64,000 nt of DNA from Pseudoxanthomonas sp. F37 (GCF_022965755.1 NZ_CP095187.1:2976001-3040000); one strand, 5' to 3'; positions 8,505 to 17,126 are shown, numbered from the stretch's first letter. A program made the numbers and translations. Notes: a model not told the origin generated them from the sequence alone.

Positions 8505-10796
8505 TCAGGAAGGGATGCCCGCCGAGGGCGCGGGCTCGAGGCGTTCGATCACGCCCTGCATCGCGCTGTCGAACGCGTCCTCGCTCTGGTGCGTGCGCAG
8601 GCGGCCCAGCCGCACCATGGCCGCCAGTTCCTCCGGCGAGGCCACGCAGAAGCGCACGCCGCGCCGGTTGACGAACAGCAGGCGCGAGGAGATCGGGCTG
8701 ACCCAGGACAGCTTGCCGGCCTGGACCTTGTTGTCCTTGTCGATGAAATCCAGCCACGTGCCGATGGGCAGGCCGCGGAAGTGGTCCGCATCGCTGTGGT
8801 CGAAATCGAGCGTGTCGGCGCCGCCGACCAGTTGGATGGGCGTGGCTTCTTCGTCCACGGCCGGCTTGGGCAGCACCACCTGGGGCAGTTCCGGCAGTGC
8901 CTTTTCCAGGTCCGGACGCGCCGCGGCCACGGCCTGCAGCGTGTCGTGCAGCGCGTCGACGGCCCCGCCGGCGGCATCCTGGTTCAGGCCGACACTGGCG
9001 AACACCTTCAGCAGCGCAGGCCGCCAGGCCTGCAGCCACGGCTTGCCGATCACATGACGCTGCGCTTCGGTCAGTTCTTCCAGCAGACCGTCGGCCAGCG
9101 CCAGCGATTCGCGCAGGCCCTCGCCCTCCTCGCCCTCGCGCAGCACCGTCATGGTGACGTGGTGGGCCCACGGCTGGCGCAGGAAATCCTCGATCGCCTG
9201 CGGCACGCGGCGGTCGGCCAAGCGCTCGTCCAGCTCGGCGGCCATGCGCGTGCGCGCGGCTTCCAGGCGCTCCTGGCCGCGCTGGATCTCGGCGGCACGG
9301 CGCTCGGCGATCTCGATGCGGCGACGGTGCTGCTCCAGGAACGCGCGGAACTCCTCTTCCAGCGTCAGGAAGATCGCCAGGTTCTCGTTGAACTCGGCCA
9401 CCAGGCGGTCGATGACCTCCTCGACCTTGGTCAACAGCGTGCGCTCGGCGGCGCTCTCGCCGTTGTTGCCCTCGCAGGCCTCGGCCAGCACGTTCAACAG
9501 CCGGCGCGCAGGATGGGTCTTCTGCACGAACATGCGACGGTCCAGCAGCGCCACCTTGACGAACGGCACCACCAGGCGGCCGATCAGTTCGCGTGGACGA
9601 CCCTCCAGGTCGCGCTCGTCCAGCATCACGTCGAACAGCATGCCGACCAGGTCGATGGCATCTTCGTCGACCGGCGCCAGGCGTGCCGTGGCGGGGTCCA
9701 CGCCCAGCTGCATCGCGCTGCTGAGCACTTCGTTCTTCAGGCGCTGCGACAGCGATTCGCCGGTATCGCCGATGGCGGCGCGCAGCGTGGCGCTGGGCGC
9801 GCTCTGCAGCAGCGACAGCACCGACAGCATCTCGCGCTGCGACAGGTCGCGCTGCGGATGCGCCGGGCGCGGCGCCTCGTCCTGCACGTCACGGCCGCGG
9901 CGCGACTCCTGCAGCAGGTGGTGCAGCGCTTCCAGCAGCACGCTCTGCGCACCCGGCGCGGCGGCGTAGCCGGGCGGGGCCTCGCCGAAGCCGGGGGCCT
10001 GCGCGCCGGCATGTGCGGCCTGCAGGCCACGGTTCACGCCGGCCATGCGGTTGAGGAAGCGCGCCGCCCAGGCCGGCGCACCCGGCTCCTCGTCGGCGAT
10101 CAGGTCCTCCAGTTCGCGCGTGGCCTCGGGCCGGGGCGCGCGTCGTGCCTGATCCGGGGCGGTGGCTCCCCCCAGCCGCTGGTCGAGTGCCGCGTAGATC
10201 CGGGCGATCGCCGGAACCAGGTCGCGTTCGCACAGCTTGATCACCACCAGCCTGACCTCGGGGGCCAGGTCGCAGCCCGAGAAGGCCTGATGGACCGCCA
10301 CGCCGATGTGCTCGGGGCCGATGGGATTGAAGTCGTTGTCCAGCGCCACGTCGCCGGCGATCCAGCCGAGCCGGCGGTCCAGCCGCGCGAGCACCGGTTT
10401 GCAGTCGCGCTGGATGACGCTGGCCAGGTTGCGCACCGCCAGCCGGGATTCCAGCTCCTGGTCGGTCACCAGGGTCAGGGTGTCGTCCGCACCGTGCGCG
10501 AAGGCCGTCTCCATCGACATCGGCTGTCCTTCCTGCAGGGCCTTCCAGGCGCGCTGCAGGTGGGCGCGGAAGCGCACCACGATGTCCTCGCGGCGGCGGC
10601 GCAGTTCGCGCATGGCATCCAGGAACGCCATCTGCGAAGGGCCCGCGCGCTCGGCGCGGTCGAACAGGGCGTCGTCGAACCGGCCCAGCGCCATGGCGAA
10701 GGCATCCACCAGCGGCGGGACCGCCGCGTCGCGCGCCTGATCGAGCAGGCGCGTGTCGCGCCCGGGGCGGTCCGCGATATTGAAGACGTTCGACAT
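8505..10796 (-). CDS. DUF1631 domain-containing protein
   Basis: 763 aa, function unknown. A large, mainly helical cytoplasmic protein with charged coiled-coil-like stretches (LEEEFRAFLEQHRRRIEIAE and following, about residues 475-520). It has features of the DUF1631 family: DNDFNPIGPEHIGVAVHQAF near the N-terminus, LVGMLFDVMLDERDLEGRPRE in the middle, and a C-terminal PilZ-like tail (LPIGTWLDFIDKD, then LSWVSPISSRLLFVNRRGVR), suggesting possible c-di-GMP-type ligand binding. No signal peptide. Start at MSNVFNIADR; the longer open frame upstream has no coding character. Divergent from the nitroreductase gene. Confidence 0.88.
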   Translation of the reverse strand: MSNVFNIADRPGRDTRLLDQARDAAVPPLVDAFAMALGRFDDALFDRAERAGPSQMAFLDAMRELRRRREDIVVRFRAHLQRAWKALQEGQPMSMETAFAHGADDTLTLVTDQELESRLAVRNLASVIQRDCKPVLARLDRRLGWIAGDVALDNDFNPIGPEHIGVAVHQAFSGCDLAPEVRLVVIKLCERDLVPAIARIYAALDQRLGGATAPDQARRAPRPEATRELEDLIADEEPGAPAWAARFLNRMAGVNRGLQAAHAGAQAPGFGEAPPGYAAAPGAQSVLLEALHHLLQESRRGRDVQDEAPRPAHPQRDLSQREMLSVLSLLQSAPSATLRAAIGDTGESLSQRLKNEVLSSAMQLGVDPATARLAPVDEDAIDLVGMLFDVMLDERDLEGRPRELIGRLVVPFVKVALLDRRMFVQKTHPARRLLNVLAEACEGNNGESAAERTLLTKVEEVIDRLVAEFNENLAIFLTLEEEFRAFLEQHRRRIEIAERRAAEIQRGQERLEAARTRMAAELDERLADRRVPQAIEDFLRQPWAHHVTMTVLREGEEGEGLRESLALADGLLEELTEAQRHVIGKPWLQAWRPALLKVFASVGLNQDAAGGAVDALHDTLQAVAAARPDLEKALPELPQVVLPKPAVDEEATPIQLVGGADTLDFDHSDADHFRGLPIGTWLDFIDKDNKVQAGKLSWVSPISSRLLFVNRRGVRFCVASPEELAAMVRLGRLRTHQSEDAFDSAMQGVIERLEPAPSAGIPS

Positions 10797-10938
10797 GCGC
10801 AGGGTCTCCGCCCGGAGAGGGCGAAAGGCGTTCGGGGGATGCGGACCGGGGATCCGCCATGACATCGTAGGAAATCCGCCGCACGGGCAACCGTGATGCT
10901 CTCGGCATTTTAGTGCCATGCAACAAGATGTGACACGG

Positions 10939-10944
10939 TAAACT
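10939..10944 (+). promoter_or_regulatory. -10 element for leaderless nitroreductase transcript
   Basis: TAAACT, then TGACGC, then ATG at 10951. The 6-nt gap leaves no room for a 5' leader or Shine-Dalgarno sequence. Confidence 0.5.
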
Positions 10945-10950
10945 TGACGC

Positions 10951-11532
10951 ATGTCGCTTACCGATCCCCTGCCCATCCTCGACACACGCCGCTCGGTGCC
11001 GTCCCGGCAACTCGGCGAGCCCGGCCCGGACCACGCCACGCTGCTGCGCATGCTGGCCTCGGCCGTGCGCGTGCCGGACCACGGCAAGCTGGTGCCGTTC
11101 CGCTTCATCCGCCTGCAGGGAGCGGCCCGCCATGCGCTGGGCGACCTGCTTGCGGCACGCACCTTGCATCTGCAGCCCGACGCGGCCGCTGCCGTCATCG
11201 AGAAGGACCGCGCGCGCTTCGCCCATGCGCCGGTGGTGATCACCGTGGTGGCGCGGCTCACGCCGGGACACAAGGTGCCCGAGCAGGAGCAGTTGCTGAC
11301 CGCCGGCAGCGTCTGCTTCGCCCTGCTGCAGGCCGCGCAGGCGCTGGGCTTCGGCGCGCAATGGCTGACCGGCTGGATGGCCTACGACGACGCGGTCGCG
11401 GCCACGCTCGGCCTGTCGGCTGACGAGCGCATTGTCGGCTTCATCCATATCGGCACGCCGAAAATGGAAGCGCCGGAACGCGAGCGCCCCGATCCGGCCC
11501 TGCTGCTCACGGACTGGACGCCCGGTGACTGA
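10951..11532 (+). CDS. Nitroreductase-family FMN oxidoreductase
   Basis: 193 aa, the size of the short YdjA-type nitroreductases. Key parts: TRRSVPSRQLGEPGPD (FMN phosphate-binding Arg/Ser region, residues 12-27), VRVPDHGKLVPFRF (about 40-53), LLTAGSVCFALLQAAQALGFGAQWLTGW (dimer helix and FMN edge, about 114-141), and VGFIHIGTP near the C-terminus. It probably reduces nitro- or quinone-type substrates with NAD(P)H; the physiological substrate is not evident. Leaderless start. The next gene starts with GTG inside its last codons. Confidence 0.88.
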   Translation: MSLTDPLPILDTRRSVPSRQLGEPGPDHATLLRMLASAVRVPDHGKLVPFRFIRLQGAARHALGDLLAARTLHLQPDAAAAVIEKDRARFAHAPVVITVVARLTPGHKVPEQEQLLTAGSVCFALLQAAQALGFGAQWLTGWMAYDDAVAATLGLSADERIVGFIHIGTPKMEAPERERPDPALLLTDWTPGD

Positions 11533-12445
11533 GGCGTTTCCCGGGCGGCCGCTCTATCTGGTCGACGCCAGCCTGTACGTGTTCCGCGCCTGGCATTCGA
11601 TGCCGGACGAGTTCCAGGATGCCGATGGTTGGCCCACCAACGCGGTGCACGGCTTCGCGCGCTTCCTGCTGGAACTGCTGGAGAAGGAGCGTCCCGCGCA
11701 CATCGCCATCGCCTTCGACGAAGCGCTGGACAGTTGCTTCCGCAACCGCCTGTATCCGGCCTACAAGGCCAACCGCGACCCCGCTCCGGAAGCGCTGCGC
11801 CGCCAGTTCACCCACTGCAAGGCGCTGTGCGCCGCGCTGGGGCTGAGCGTGCTGGCGCATGGCGAATACGAAGCCGACGACCTGATCGGCAGCGCGCTGC
11901 ATGCCGCGCGCCCGGATGCGTTCCGCGGCGTCATCGTGTCGGCCGACAAGGATCTCTCGCAATTGCTCGGCGAACACGACGAGCAATGGGATTTCGCGCG
12001 CGGCCAGCGCTGGGGCATGGCCGGCGTGAAGGCGCGGCATGGCGTGGAGGCGCGGCAGATCGCCGACTACCTGGCCCTGACGGGCGATGCCGTGGACAAC
12101 ATCCCCGGCGTCAGCGGCATCGGCGCGAAGTCCGCGGCCGTCCTGCTGGCGCACTTCGGCGATCTCGACACCCTGCTTGCCCGCGTGGACGAAGTCGCCT
12201 TCCTGCGCCTGCGCGGCGCCGCCACCCTGGCCCTGCGCCTGCGCGAACAGCGCGAACACGCCCTGCTCTGGCGGCAACTGACCACCATCGCACTGGACGC
12301 CCCCCTGGGCGATGTCGCCCACGGCCACGCACGCGGCCCGGCCGACGGCGACATGCTGGCAGGCCTGTCCGATGCGCTGCGGCTGGGCCCGATGACGCGG
12401 CGCCGGCTGCGGGCGGTGGCGGGGCTGGACGATCCGGCTTACTGA
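11525..12445 (+). CDS. 5'-3' exonuclease / flap-endonuclease-like protein
   Basis: 306 aa from GTG 11525, overlapping the nitroreductase stop by 8 nt. Matches the stand-alone polymerase-I N-terminal-type exonucleases (ExoIX/Xni group): YLVDASLYVFRAWHSMP at the start, AFDEALDSCFRNRLYPAYKANR (arch region), EYEADDLIGSALHAAR and VSADKDLSQLLGE (metal-binding acidic residues), and the helix-hairpin-helix DNVPG-like motif DAVDNIPGVSGIGAKSAAVLL (about 190-210). It would remove RNA or DNA 5' ends or flaps. No polymerase domain. No second in-frame start has better context. Confidence 0.9.
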   Translation: MTEAFPGRPLYLVDASLYVFRAWHSMPDEFQDADGWPTNAVHGFARFLLELLEKERPAHIAIAFDEALDSCFRNRLYPAYKANRDPAPEALRRQFTHCKALCAALGLSVLAHGEYEADDLIGSALHAARPDAFRGVIVSADKDLSQLLGEHDEQWDFARGQRWGMAGVKARHGVEARQIADYLALTGDAVDNIPGVSGIGAKSAAVLLAHFGDLDTLLARVDEVAFLRLRGAATLALRLREQREHALLWRQLTTIALDAPLGDVAHGHARGPADGDMLAGLSDALRLGPMTRRRLRAVAGLDDPAY

Positions 12446-12473
12446 TCGTCTGTAAAACGTCACCCGCACCCGA

Positions 12474-12479
12474 TAGCAT
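12474..12479 (+). promoter_or_regulatory. -10 element for leaderless Nudix transcript
   Basis: TAGCAT, then CGACGC, then ATG at 12486. A weak -35-like TGTAAA lies at 12451-12456, 17 nt upstream of the hexamer. Confidence 0.5.
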
Positions 12480-12485
12480 CGACGC

Positions 12486-13052
12486 ATGGACCGACGCGAC
12501 GACGACAAGCCAAACACGCCCGCCGAAGTGGTCTGGCAGGGCAAATACCAACGCATGATGGTGCGCGGCACGTGGGAATACGTGGAGCGCGTGCATGCGG
12601 GGGGCCTGGCGGCGATCATCGTGGCGGTGACGCCGGAAGACAACGTGCTGTTCGTCGAGCAGTACAGGGTGCCGCTGCAGGCGCGCACCATCGAAATGCC
12701 GGCCGGCCTGGTCGGCGACATCCATGCCGGCGAATCCATCGAAGTGTCCGCGATCCGCGAACTGGAGGAAGAGACGGGCTGGACGGCCGCTCACGCGGAA
12801 GTGCTGCTGATCGGTCCCACTTCGTCCGGGAGCAGCAGCGAGAAGATCGCCTTCGTCCGCGCGACCGGCCTGCGCAAGGTGGGCGAAGGCGGCGGCGATG
12901 GCGACGAGGACATCACCGTGCACGCCATTCCCCGCGCACGCGCCGCCGCGTGGCTGGCGCAGAAGATGGCCGAAGGCTACCAACTGGACGCCAAGCTCTG
13001 GGCGGGCCTGTGGATGATCGACCACAACCTGGACGGCACGCCGCGCCGGTGA
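12486..13052 (+). CDS. Nudix hydrolase, ADP-ribose/NDP-sugar pyrophosphatase type
   Basis: 188 aa. The Nudix box GX5EX7REUXEEXGU is intact: it starts at the Gly of GDIHAGES and runs through RELEEETGW (about residues 78-100). Upstream is the FVEQYRVPLQARTIEMPAGL segment typical of the ADP-ribose pyrophosphatase subfamily, where the Glu and the MPAG turn shape the active site. It hydrolyses nucleoside-diphosphate-X compounds with Mg2+; the exact substrate is not fixed by the sequence. Leaderless start. Confidence 0.9.
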   Translation: MDRRDDDKPNTPAEVVWQGKYQRMMVRGTWEYVERVHAGGLAAIIVAVTPEDNVLFVEQYRVPLQARTIEMPAGLVGDIHAGESIEVSAIRELEEETGWTAAHAEVLLIGPTSSGSSSEKIAFVRATGLRKVGEGGGDGDEDITVHAIPRARAAAWLAQKMAEGYQLDAKLWAGLWMIDHNLDGTPRR

Positions 13053-13056
13053 CGGA

Positions 13057-13260
13057 TCAGCAGGCCCTGACCGCGTAACCGGCCGGACGCCCGACGCCGG
13101 CGCCCGCGCGGCGCAGGGCCACGGTTTCACGATGCGGCGTGGCGGCTTTGCCGAAGGCCCCGGAGAACTCCAGCATCGCGTTCGCCTGCGCACGCGCGCA
13201 CCGGACACGCACCCCGGTTCCCGCCTGAATGCCGGGCAACGACACCCGCGCGCGCGTCAT
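13057..13260 (-). CDS. Possible small protein (67 aa), unrecognised
   Basis: Minus-strand ORF of 67 codons with high G+C at third positions, an ATG start after GGCGGCGGG, and no similarity I recognise. It fills the 259-bp gap between the Nudix gene and the Gly/Pro-rich gene and is divergent from the latter. The product has two Cys, one near residue 21 and one at the C-terminus, and is Ala/Arg-rich. Random ORFs of this length are common at this GC content, so this is only a candidate. Confidence 0.3.
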   Translation of the reverse strand: MTRARVSLPGIQAGTGVRVRCARAQANAMLEFSGAFGKAATPHRETVALRRAGAGVGRPAGYAVRAC

Positions 13261-13272
13261 CCCGCCGCCGCC

Positions 13273-13284
13273 CGGAACGTTCCG
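13273..13284. promoter_or_regulatory. 12-bp perfect palindrome
   Basis: CGGAACGTTCCG sits between the start of the small minus-strand ORF (13260) and the GTG start at 13312. A perfect 12-bp palindrome between divergent starts could be an operator, though palindromes of this size also arise by chance. Confidence 0.3.
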
Positions 13285-13311
13285 CGTGCGATCCCCTCAT
13301 GAGCTTCCGAC

Positions 13312-14019
13312 GTGCGTCCGACTACCTGCCTTCTGGCGGCCCTGATCGCCACCGTCCTGCCTGTGCTGGCTCAGGCCACCCCGCAGGACCCCTCCGGTGA
13401 GTGGCAACCCGACGTGGAGACGAACCTGCAACTGCTGCAGGAGGCCGAGCGGGCCATGCCCGTGGATGCGCGCCCCAAGCGGGGTCCAGGCCCAGGACGC
13501 GGCGGCCCGGGTGGTGCCGGCGGACCGCCTTCCGGCCGTGGCGACGGCTCCATGGGCCCGCCGCCCGGCGGTGCGGGAGGCAGGCCCATGGGCCCTCCCC
13601 CGGGAGGCGCCCGTCCCGGCGGTGGCCGTCCCAGCTTGAAGGGCCTGCTGCCCACGCAAGGCGCCTTCGCCGCACCGGAGGATGCCGTGCTGGTGCTGCA
13701 ACGGATGCGCGAAGCGGTGGTGTTCGGGACCTCGGACGGCAGCGAGGTGGTGATCGTGCCGTTGTCGGGCACGCTCGATTTCGCCGACGGCACGCGCGCG
13801 ACGCTGCGCGATGACGGCGGCCGGCTGACGCTGCAGTTGGATATCCCCGACGGGCGCCGCGCGACGTACCGTTACGCGCTGCCCGATGCGGCCTCCGGCG
13901 CGCTGCGCATCGACATCACCATCGAGGGCGATCGCCTGCCCGGGGGCAGCGCGCGCCTGCAGCGCGTCTACCGCCGCATGCAGGTCGACGTGGCCGCGCC
14001 GGAGCGCGCGTCGCCGTAG
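13312..14019 (+). CDS. Secreted Gly/Pro/Arg-rich protein, unknown function
   Basis: 235 aa from a GTG start. Signal peptide at 1-23 (LLAALIATVLPVLAQA). Residues ~53-110 are a low-complexity linker with repeated GGPGG, GPPPGG and PMGPPPGGA units. The C-terminal ~120 residues are a compact beta-rich domain (VLVLQRMREAVVFGTSDGSE, VIVPLSGTLDFADGTRA, LTLQLDIPDGRRATYRYAL). No catalytic motif recognised; a periplasmic binding or sensor domain is a guess. The GTG has no clear ribosome-binding site; an ATG at 13299 is out of frame. Confidence 0.75.
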   Translation: MRPTTCLLAALIATVLPVLAQATPQDPSGEWQPDVETNLQLLQEAERAMPVDARPKRGPGPGRGGPGGAGGPPSGRGDGSMGPPPGGAGGRPMGPPPGGARPGGGRPSLKGLLPTQGAFAAPEDAVLVLQRMREAVVFGTSDGSEVVIVPLSGTLDFADGTRATLRDDGGRLTLQLDIPDGRRATYRYALPDAASGALRIDITIEGDRLPGGSARLQRVYRRMQVDVAAPERASP

Positions 14020-14222
14020 GGCCCGCTCAGCGCAGGCGCCGGTCGAAGAAGGCGGGTGCGCGCTGCCACAACCACGCGGCCGCCACGGCACCATGACGCC
14101 GCGTCATGCCGTGGCTTTGCGGTGCCGGGAACGTGCGGTGCACGGTACCCATGCGCGGGTCGAGGGCGGAGGCGGTGGCACGCGATCGACCCAGGGCCAT
14201 GCCCTTCGGCGGTGCGCAGGCG

Positions 14223-15164
14223 TCAGGCAAACGCGTCCGTCGCGCGCACCAGGGCGTCGATGTTCTCGGCTTCGAACGCCGAATGGCCCGACGCCGGGGT
14301 GATCTCCAGCTTCGCCTTCGGCCAGGCCTTGTGCAGCTCCCACGCGTTGGCGATCGGGCATACCACGTCGTAGCGACCGTGCACGATGACACCCGGGATA
14401 TCGGCGATGCGCGGTGCGTCCCGCAGCAGTTGGTCTTCCACTTCGAAGAAGCCGCCGTTGACGAAGTAGTGGTTCTCGATCCGCGCGAAGGCCAGCGCGA
14501 ACTCGGGCTCTTCGTGGCCGCTGACGAAGTCGGCGTCCACGTGCAGGAAGCTGGTGGCGCCTTCCCACACGCTCCACGCCTTGGCGGCGGCCAGGCGCGT
14601 GGCCTTGTCCTCGGAGGTCAGGCGGCGGTGGAAGGCCGAGATCAGGTCGTGGCGCTCCACCGGCGGGATCGCGGTGATGTAGTGCTCCCAGGCGTCCGGG
14701 AACAGCCGGCTGGCGCCCTCCTGGTAGAACCACTCCAGTTCCCAGCGGCGCAGCATGAAGATGCCGCGCAGCACCAGTTCGGTGACGCGCTGCGGATGGG
14801 TTTCGGCATAGGCCAGCGCCAGCGTGGAGCCCCAGCTGCCGCCGAACACCTGCCAGCGGTCGATGCCCAGCGCCTGGCGCAGCTTCTCGATGTCCGCCAC
14901 CAGGTCCCAGGTGGTGTTGTCCACCAGGTCGGCATGCGGTGTGGAGCGGCCGGAGCCGCGTTGGTCGAACAGCACGATGCGGTACCTGGCCGGATCGTGG
15001 AAGCGCCGCATCTTCGGGCTGCATCCCGCGCCCGGCCCGCCGTGCAGCAGCACCACGGGCTTGCCCTGCGGATTGCCGCACTGCTCGTAGTACAGCGTGT
15101 GGCGGTCATCGACCTTCAGCGTGCCGGTGTCGAAGGGTTCGATATCGGGGTACAGCGTGCGCAT
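14223..15164 (-). CDS. pip: Prolyl aminopeptidase (proline iminopeptidase)
   Basis: 313 aa, alpha/beta hydrolase fold, peptidase family S33. HGGPGAGCSP (41-50) is the oxyanion region, GGSWGS holds the nucleophile Ser110, and GRYDVVCP and GHSAFE near the C-terminus give the Asp and His. It removes N-terminal proline from peptides in the cytoplasm; no signal peptide is seen. It lies 30 bp downstream of prmC on the same strand; a TAGACT hexamer overlapping the prmC stop could provide its own promoter. The 203-bp gap at 14020-14222 after it shows no gene I can support. Confidence 0.95.
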   Translation of the reverse strand: MRTLYPDIEPFDTGTLKVDDRHTLYYEQCGNPQGKPVVLLHGGPGAGCSPKMRRFHDPARYRIVLFDQRGSGRSTPHADLVDNTTWDLVADIEKLRQALGIDRWQVFGGSWGSTLALAYAETHPQRVTELVLRGIFMLRRWELEWFYQEGASRLFPDAWEHYITAIPPVERHDLISAFHRRLTSEDKATRLAAAKAWSVWEGATSFLHVDADFVSGHEEPEFALAFARIENHYFVNGGFFEVEDQLLRDAPRIADIPGVIVHGRYDVVCPIANAWELHKAWPKAKLEITPASGHSAFEAENIDALVRATDAFA

Positions 15165-15194
15165 GGGCGGCCCGTCCTGGATGAAAGCGACAGT

Positions 15195-16067
15195 CTAGCG
15201 GCTCGCGTCCTGCACTTGCGCCAGCCGTCCCAGGGTCACGCGGTCGCGCGCCTCCAGGTCGACTTCCGTCGCCACATCCACGAAGTCCGCCTGCGCCATC
15301 AGGGCGCGGATGGCGGCGCCCTGGTCCCAGCCATGCTCCAGCAGCAGCCAGCCGCCGGGGAGGAGGAAGTCCGGCGCCCCGCCGATGATCTCGCGGATGG
15401 CATCCAGGCCGTCCGTACCGGACGCCAGGGCCGTCGCCGGCTCGAAGCGCAGGTCGCCCCGTGCAAGGTGCGCGTCGCCATCGGCGATATAGGGCGGATT
15501 GCTGGCGACCAGGTGGAAGCGCTGGCCCGCCAGCGGCGTCCACCAATGGCCCTGGCGGAAGTCCACGTGGGCCAGGTCGTTGGCCAGGGCATTGGCTCGC
15601 GCGACGGCCAGGGCCTCCGCGCTCGCATCGGTGGCCACCACCCATGCCTGTGGCCGCTCGCTCGCCAGCGCCAGCGCGATCGCGCCGCTGCCGGTGCCCA
15701 GGTCGGCGATACGCACGGGTCTGTCTGGAGGCAGGCGCTCCAGCGCCAGCTCGACCAGGCGTTCGGTCTCCGGACGGGGAATCAGCGTGGCGGGCGACAC
15801 CTTCAGGTCCAGGGTCCAGAAGCCCCGATGGCCGGTCAGGTAGGCCACCGGCTCCCCGGCCAAGCGGCGCTTCAGCAGGGCTTCGAACGCTGCCGCCTCG
15901 GCCTGCGTCAGGCCCGCGTCGCCGTGCGCGAACAGCCAGGCGCGGTCGCGCCCTAACGCATGCAGCAGCAGGTGTTCCGCCTCGTGGCGCGCCTCCGGCC
16001 CCGGCAGGCGTGTCGCGGCGGCGCGCAGGGCAGAGTCGATGCGGGCGGTGGGCAGGTGGGCGGTCAT
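15195..16067 (-). CDS. prmC: Release factor glutamine methyltransferase
   Basis: 290 aa. N-terminal helical release-factor-binding domain (1-85), then a class I SAM methyltransferase: [16 protein letters not shown] (119-134) is the AdoMet motif I and [10 protein letters not shown] (189-198) the NPPY motif that binds the Gln of the GGQ loop in RF1/RF2. It methylates that Gln to help translation termination. Start: ATG 16067 lies 7 nt after a minus-strand TACCAT, fitting a leaderless transcript; an in-frame ATG at 16076 overlaps that hexamer. Usually prmC follows prfA; here it does not. Confidence 0.93.
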   Translation of the reverse strand: MTAHLPTARIDSALRAAATRLPGPEARHEAEHLLLHALGRDRAWLFAHGDAGLTQAEAAAFEALLKRRLAGEPVAYLTGHRGFWTLDLKVSPATLIPRPETERLVELALERLPPDRPVRIADLGTGSGAIALALASERPQAWVVATDASAEALAVARANALANDLAHVDFRQGHWWTPLAGQRFHLVASNPPYIADGDAHLARGDLRFEPATALASGTDGLDAIREIIGGAPDFLLPGGWLLLEHGWDQGAAIRALMAQADFVDVATEVDLEARDRVTLGRLAQVQDASR

Positions 16068-16074
16068 CGCAGGC

Positions 16075-16080
16075 ATGGTA
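16075..16080 (-). promoter_or_regulatory. -10 element for leaderless prmC transcript
   Basis: TACCAT on the minus strand, 7 nt before the prmC ATG at 16067. The 385-bp prmC-ahpC gap otherwise holds GC-rich sequence without a supported gene (16081-16330), followed by the AT-rich OxyR-ahpC promoter region. Confidence 0.4.
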
Positions 16081-16338
16081 CCGGCCGCAGGCGTCACCGA
16101 CGCCCCCGTATCGCCGCGCCGCACCATCGGGGTGCTCAATGGCGCGGGGCGCCCGTGGCGTGGACATGCTGCTGGCGAGGACCTTGGCCACGCGACCGCC
16201 TCGGGCCTGGCGTGTCGGTCTCCCCCGGTCGTCCGGCATGGCCTGGAACGCTAATCGCTTGAAAAACAGCAGGTTGGGCCACAGGTTGAGCGTCGAGGCA
16301 TGGCTTCACCGCATCGACGCGCACCTCCTCACTGATCG

Positions 16339-16375
16339 ATAGTCATGTTCTATTGATCCAATTCCATCAATCGAT
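16339..16375 (+). promoter_or_regulatory. OxyR-binding site upstream of ahpC
   Basis: Matches the OxyR pattern ATAG-N7-CTAT-N7-ATAG-N7-CTAT: ATAG (16339), CTAT (16350), ATTC (16361) and CGAT (16372) occur with exact 7-nt spacers. The first half-site pair is perfect; the second is degenerate. The site ends just before the -35 box of ahpC, the position expected for OxyR activation, and oxyR itself is encoded 2.5 kb downstream. Confidence 0.75.
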
Positions 16376-16404
16376 TTGAGATATCAATAGACCCTGCCTA
16401 CCAT
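16376..16404 (+). promoter_or_regulatory. ahpC promoter
   Basis: TTGAGA (-35, 16376-16381), 17-nt spacer, TACCAT (-10, 16399-16404). Directly abuts the OxyR site. Predicted leader about 42 nt to the ahpC ATG, with GAGGAT upstream of the start. Confidence 0.65.
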
Positions 16405-16452
16405 TGCGCCATCGCTTCACCACACCCATCCCACTCCACACGAGGATCTCCG

Positions 16453-17016
16453 ATGTCCCTGATCAACACCCCGGTCCAGCCGTTCAAGGCCACTGCGTTC
16501 CACAACGGCGAATTCGTCGAAGTCACCGACGGCACCCTGAAGGGCAAGTGGTCGGTCCTGATCTTCATGCCGGCCGCCTTCACCTTCAACTGCCCGACCG
16601 AAGTGGAGGACGCCGCCGCCAACTACGCCGAGTTCCAGAAGGCCGGCGCCGAGGTCTACATCGTCACCACCGACACGCACTTCTCGCACAAGGTGTGGCA
16701 CGAAACCTCCCCGGCGGTGGGCAAGGCCCAGTTCCCGCTGGTCGGCGACCCGACCCACCAGCTGACCCGCGCCTTCGGCGTGCACATCGAAGAAGAAGGC
16801 CTGGCCCTGCGCGGCACCTTCGTCATCAACCCCGAAGGCGTCATCAAGACCGCCGAGATCCACAGCAACGAGATCGCCCGTGACGTGTCGGAAACCCTGC
16901 GCAAGCTGAAGGCCGCGCAGTTCACCGCCGCCAACCCCGGCCAGGTCTGCCCGGCCAAGTGGAAGGAAGGCGCCAAGACCATCGCGCCGTCGCTGGACCT
17001 GGTCGGCAAGATCTAA
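16453..17016 (+). CDS. ahpC: Alkyl hydroperoxide reductase subunit C (peroxiredoxin)
   Basis: 187 aa, full-length 2-Cys peroxiredoxin. Peroxidatic Cys47 in FTFNCPTE and resolving Cys166 in VCPAKW, both at the standard positions. It reduces hydrogen peroxide, organic peroxides and peroxynitrite, and is re-reduced by AhpF using NADH. Preceded by an OxyR box and a clear promoter; GAGGAT precedes the ATG. A hairpin and a long inverted repeat separate it from ahpF, which may let AhpC be made in excess over AhpF. Confidence 0.97.
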   Translation: MSLINTPVQPFKATAFHNGEFVEVTDGTLKGKWSVLIFMPAAFTFNCPTEVEDAAANYAEFQKAGAEVYIVTTDTHFSHKVWHETSPAVGKAQFPLVGDPTHQLTRAFGVHIEEEGLALRGTFVINPEGVIKTAEIHSNEIARDVSETLRKLKAAQFTAANPGQVCPAKWKEGAKTIAPSLDLVGKI

Positions 17017-17032
17017 GCCTCACCGCAGCACC

Positions 17033-17056
17033 GGCGCATCCCGGCGTGGATGCGCC
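17033..17056 (+). repeat. 9-bp perfect stem-loop after ahpC
   Basis: GGCGCATCC / GGATGCGCC with a 6-nt loop, 17 nt past the ahpC stop. There is no T-run, so it is not a typical terminator; it may protect the ahpC 3' end or pause transcription. Confidence 0.6.
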
Positions 17057-17126
17057 ACCGCGATACCGTGCCATCCGCACCCTGCCACCTCCGGGCCACG
17101 CGCCCGGAGGTCGGCCCCCCGACGGA

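Noticed and set aside
8589-10862. Long plus-strand ORF (757 codons) opposite the DUF1631 gene
   Set aside because: Antisense shadow; composition is Gln/His/Arg-rich, with no start context and no domain.
14020-14222. Possible remnant reading frame between the Gly/Pro-rich gene and pip (minus strand ending LWQRAPAFFDRRLR)
   Set aside because: Too short to identify and no start or family match; could be decay or chance.
16136-16324. 62-codon minus-strand ORF in the prmC-ahpC gap
   Set aside because: No ribosome-binding site, irregular third-position composition and no family; treated as non-coding.
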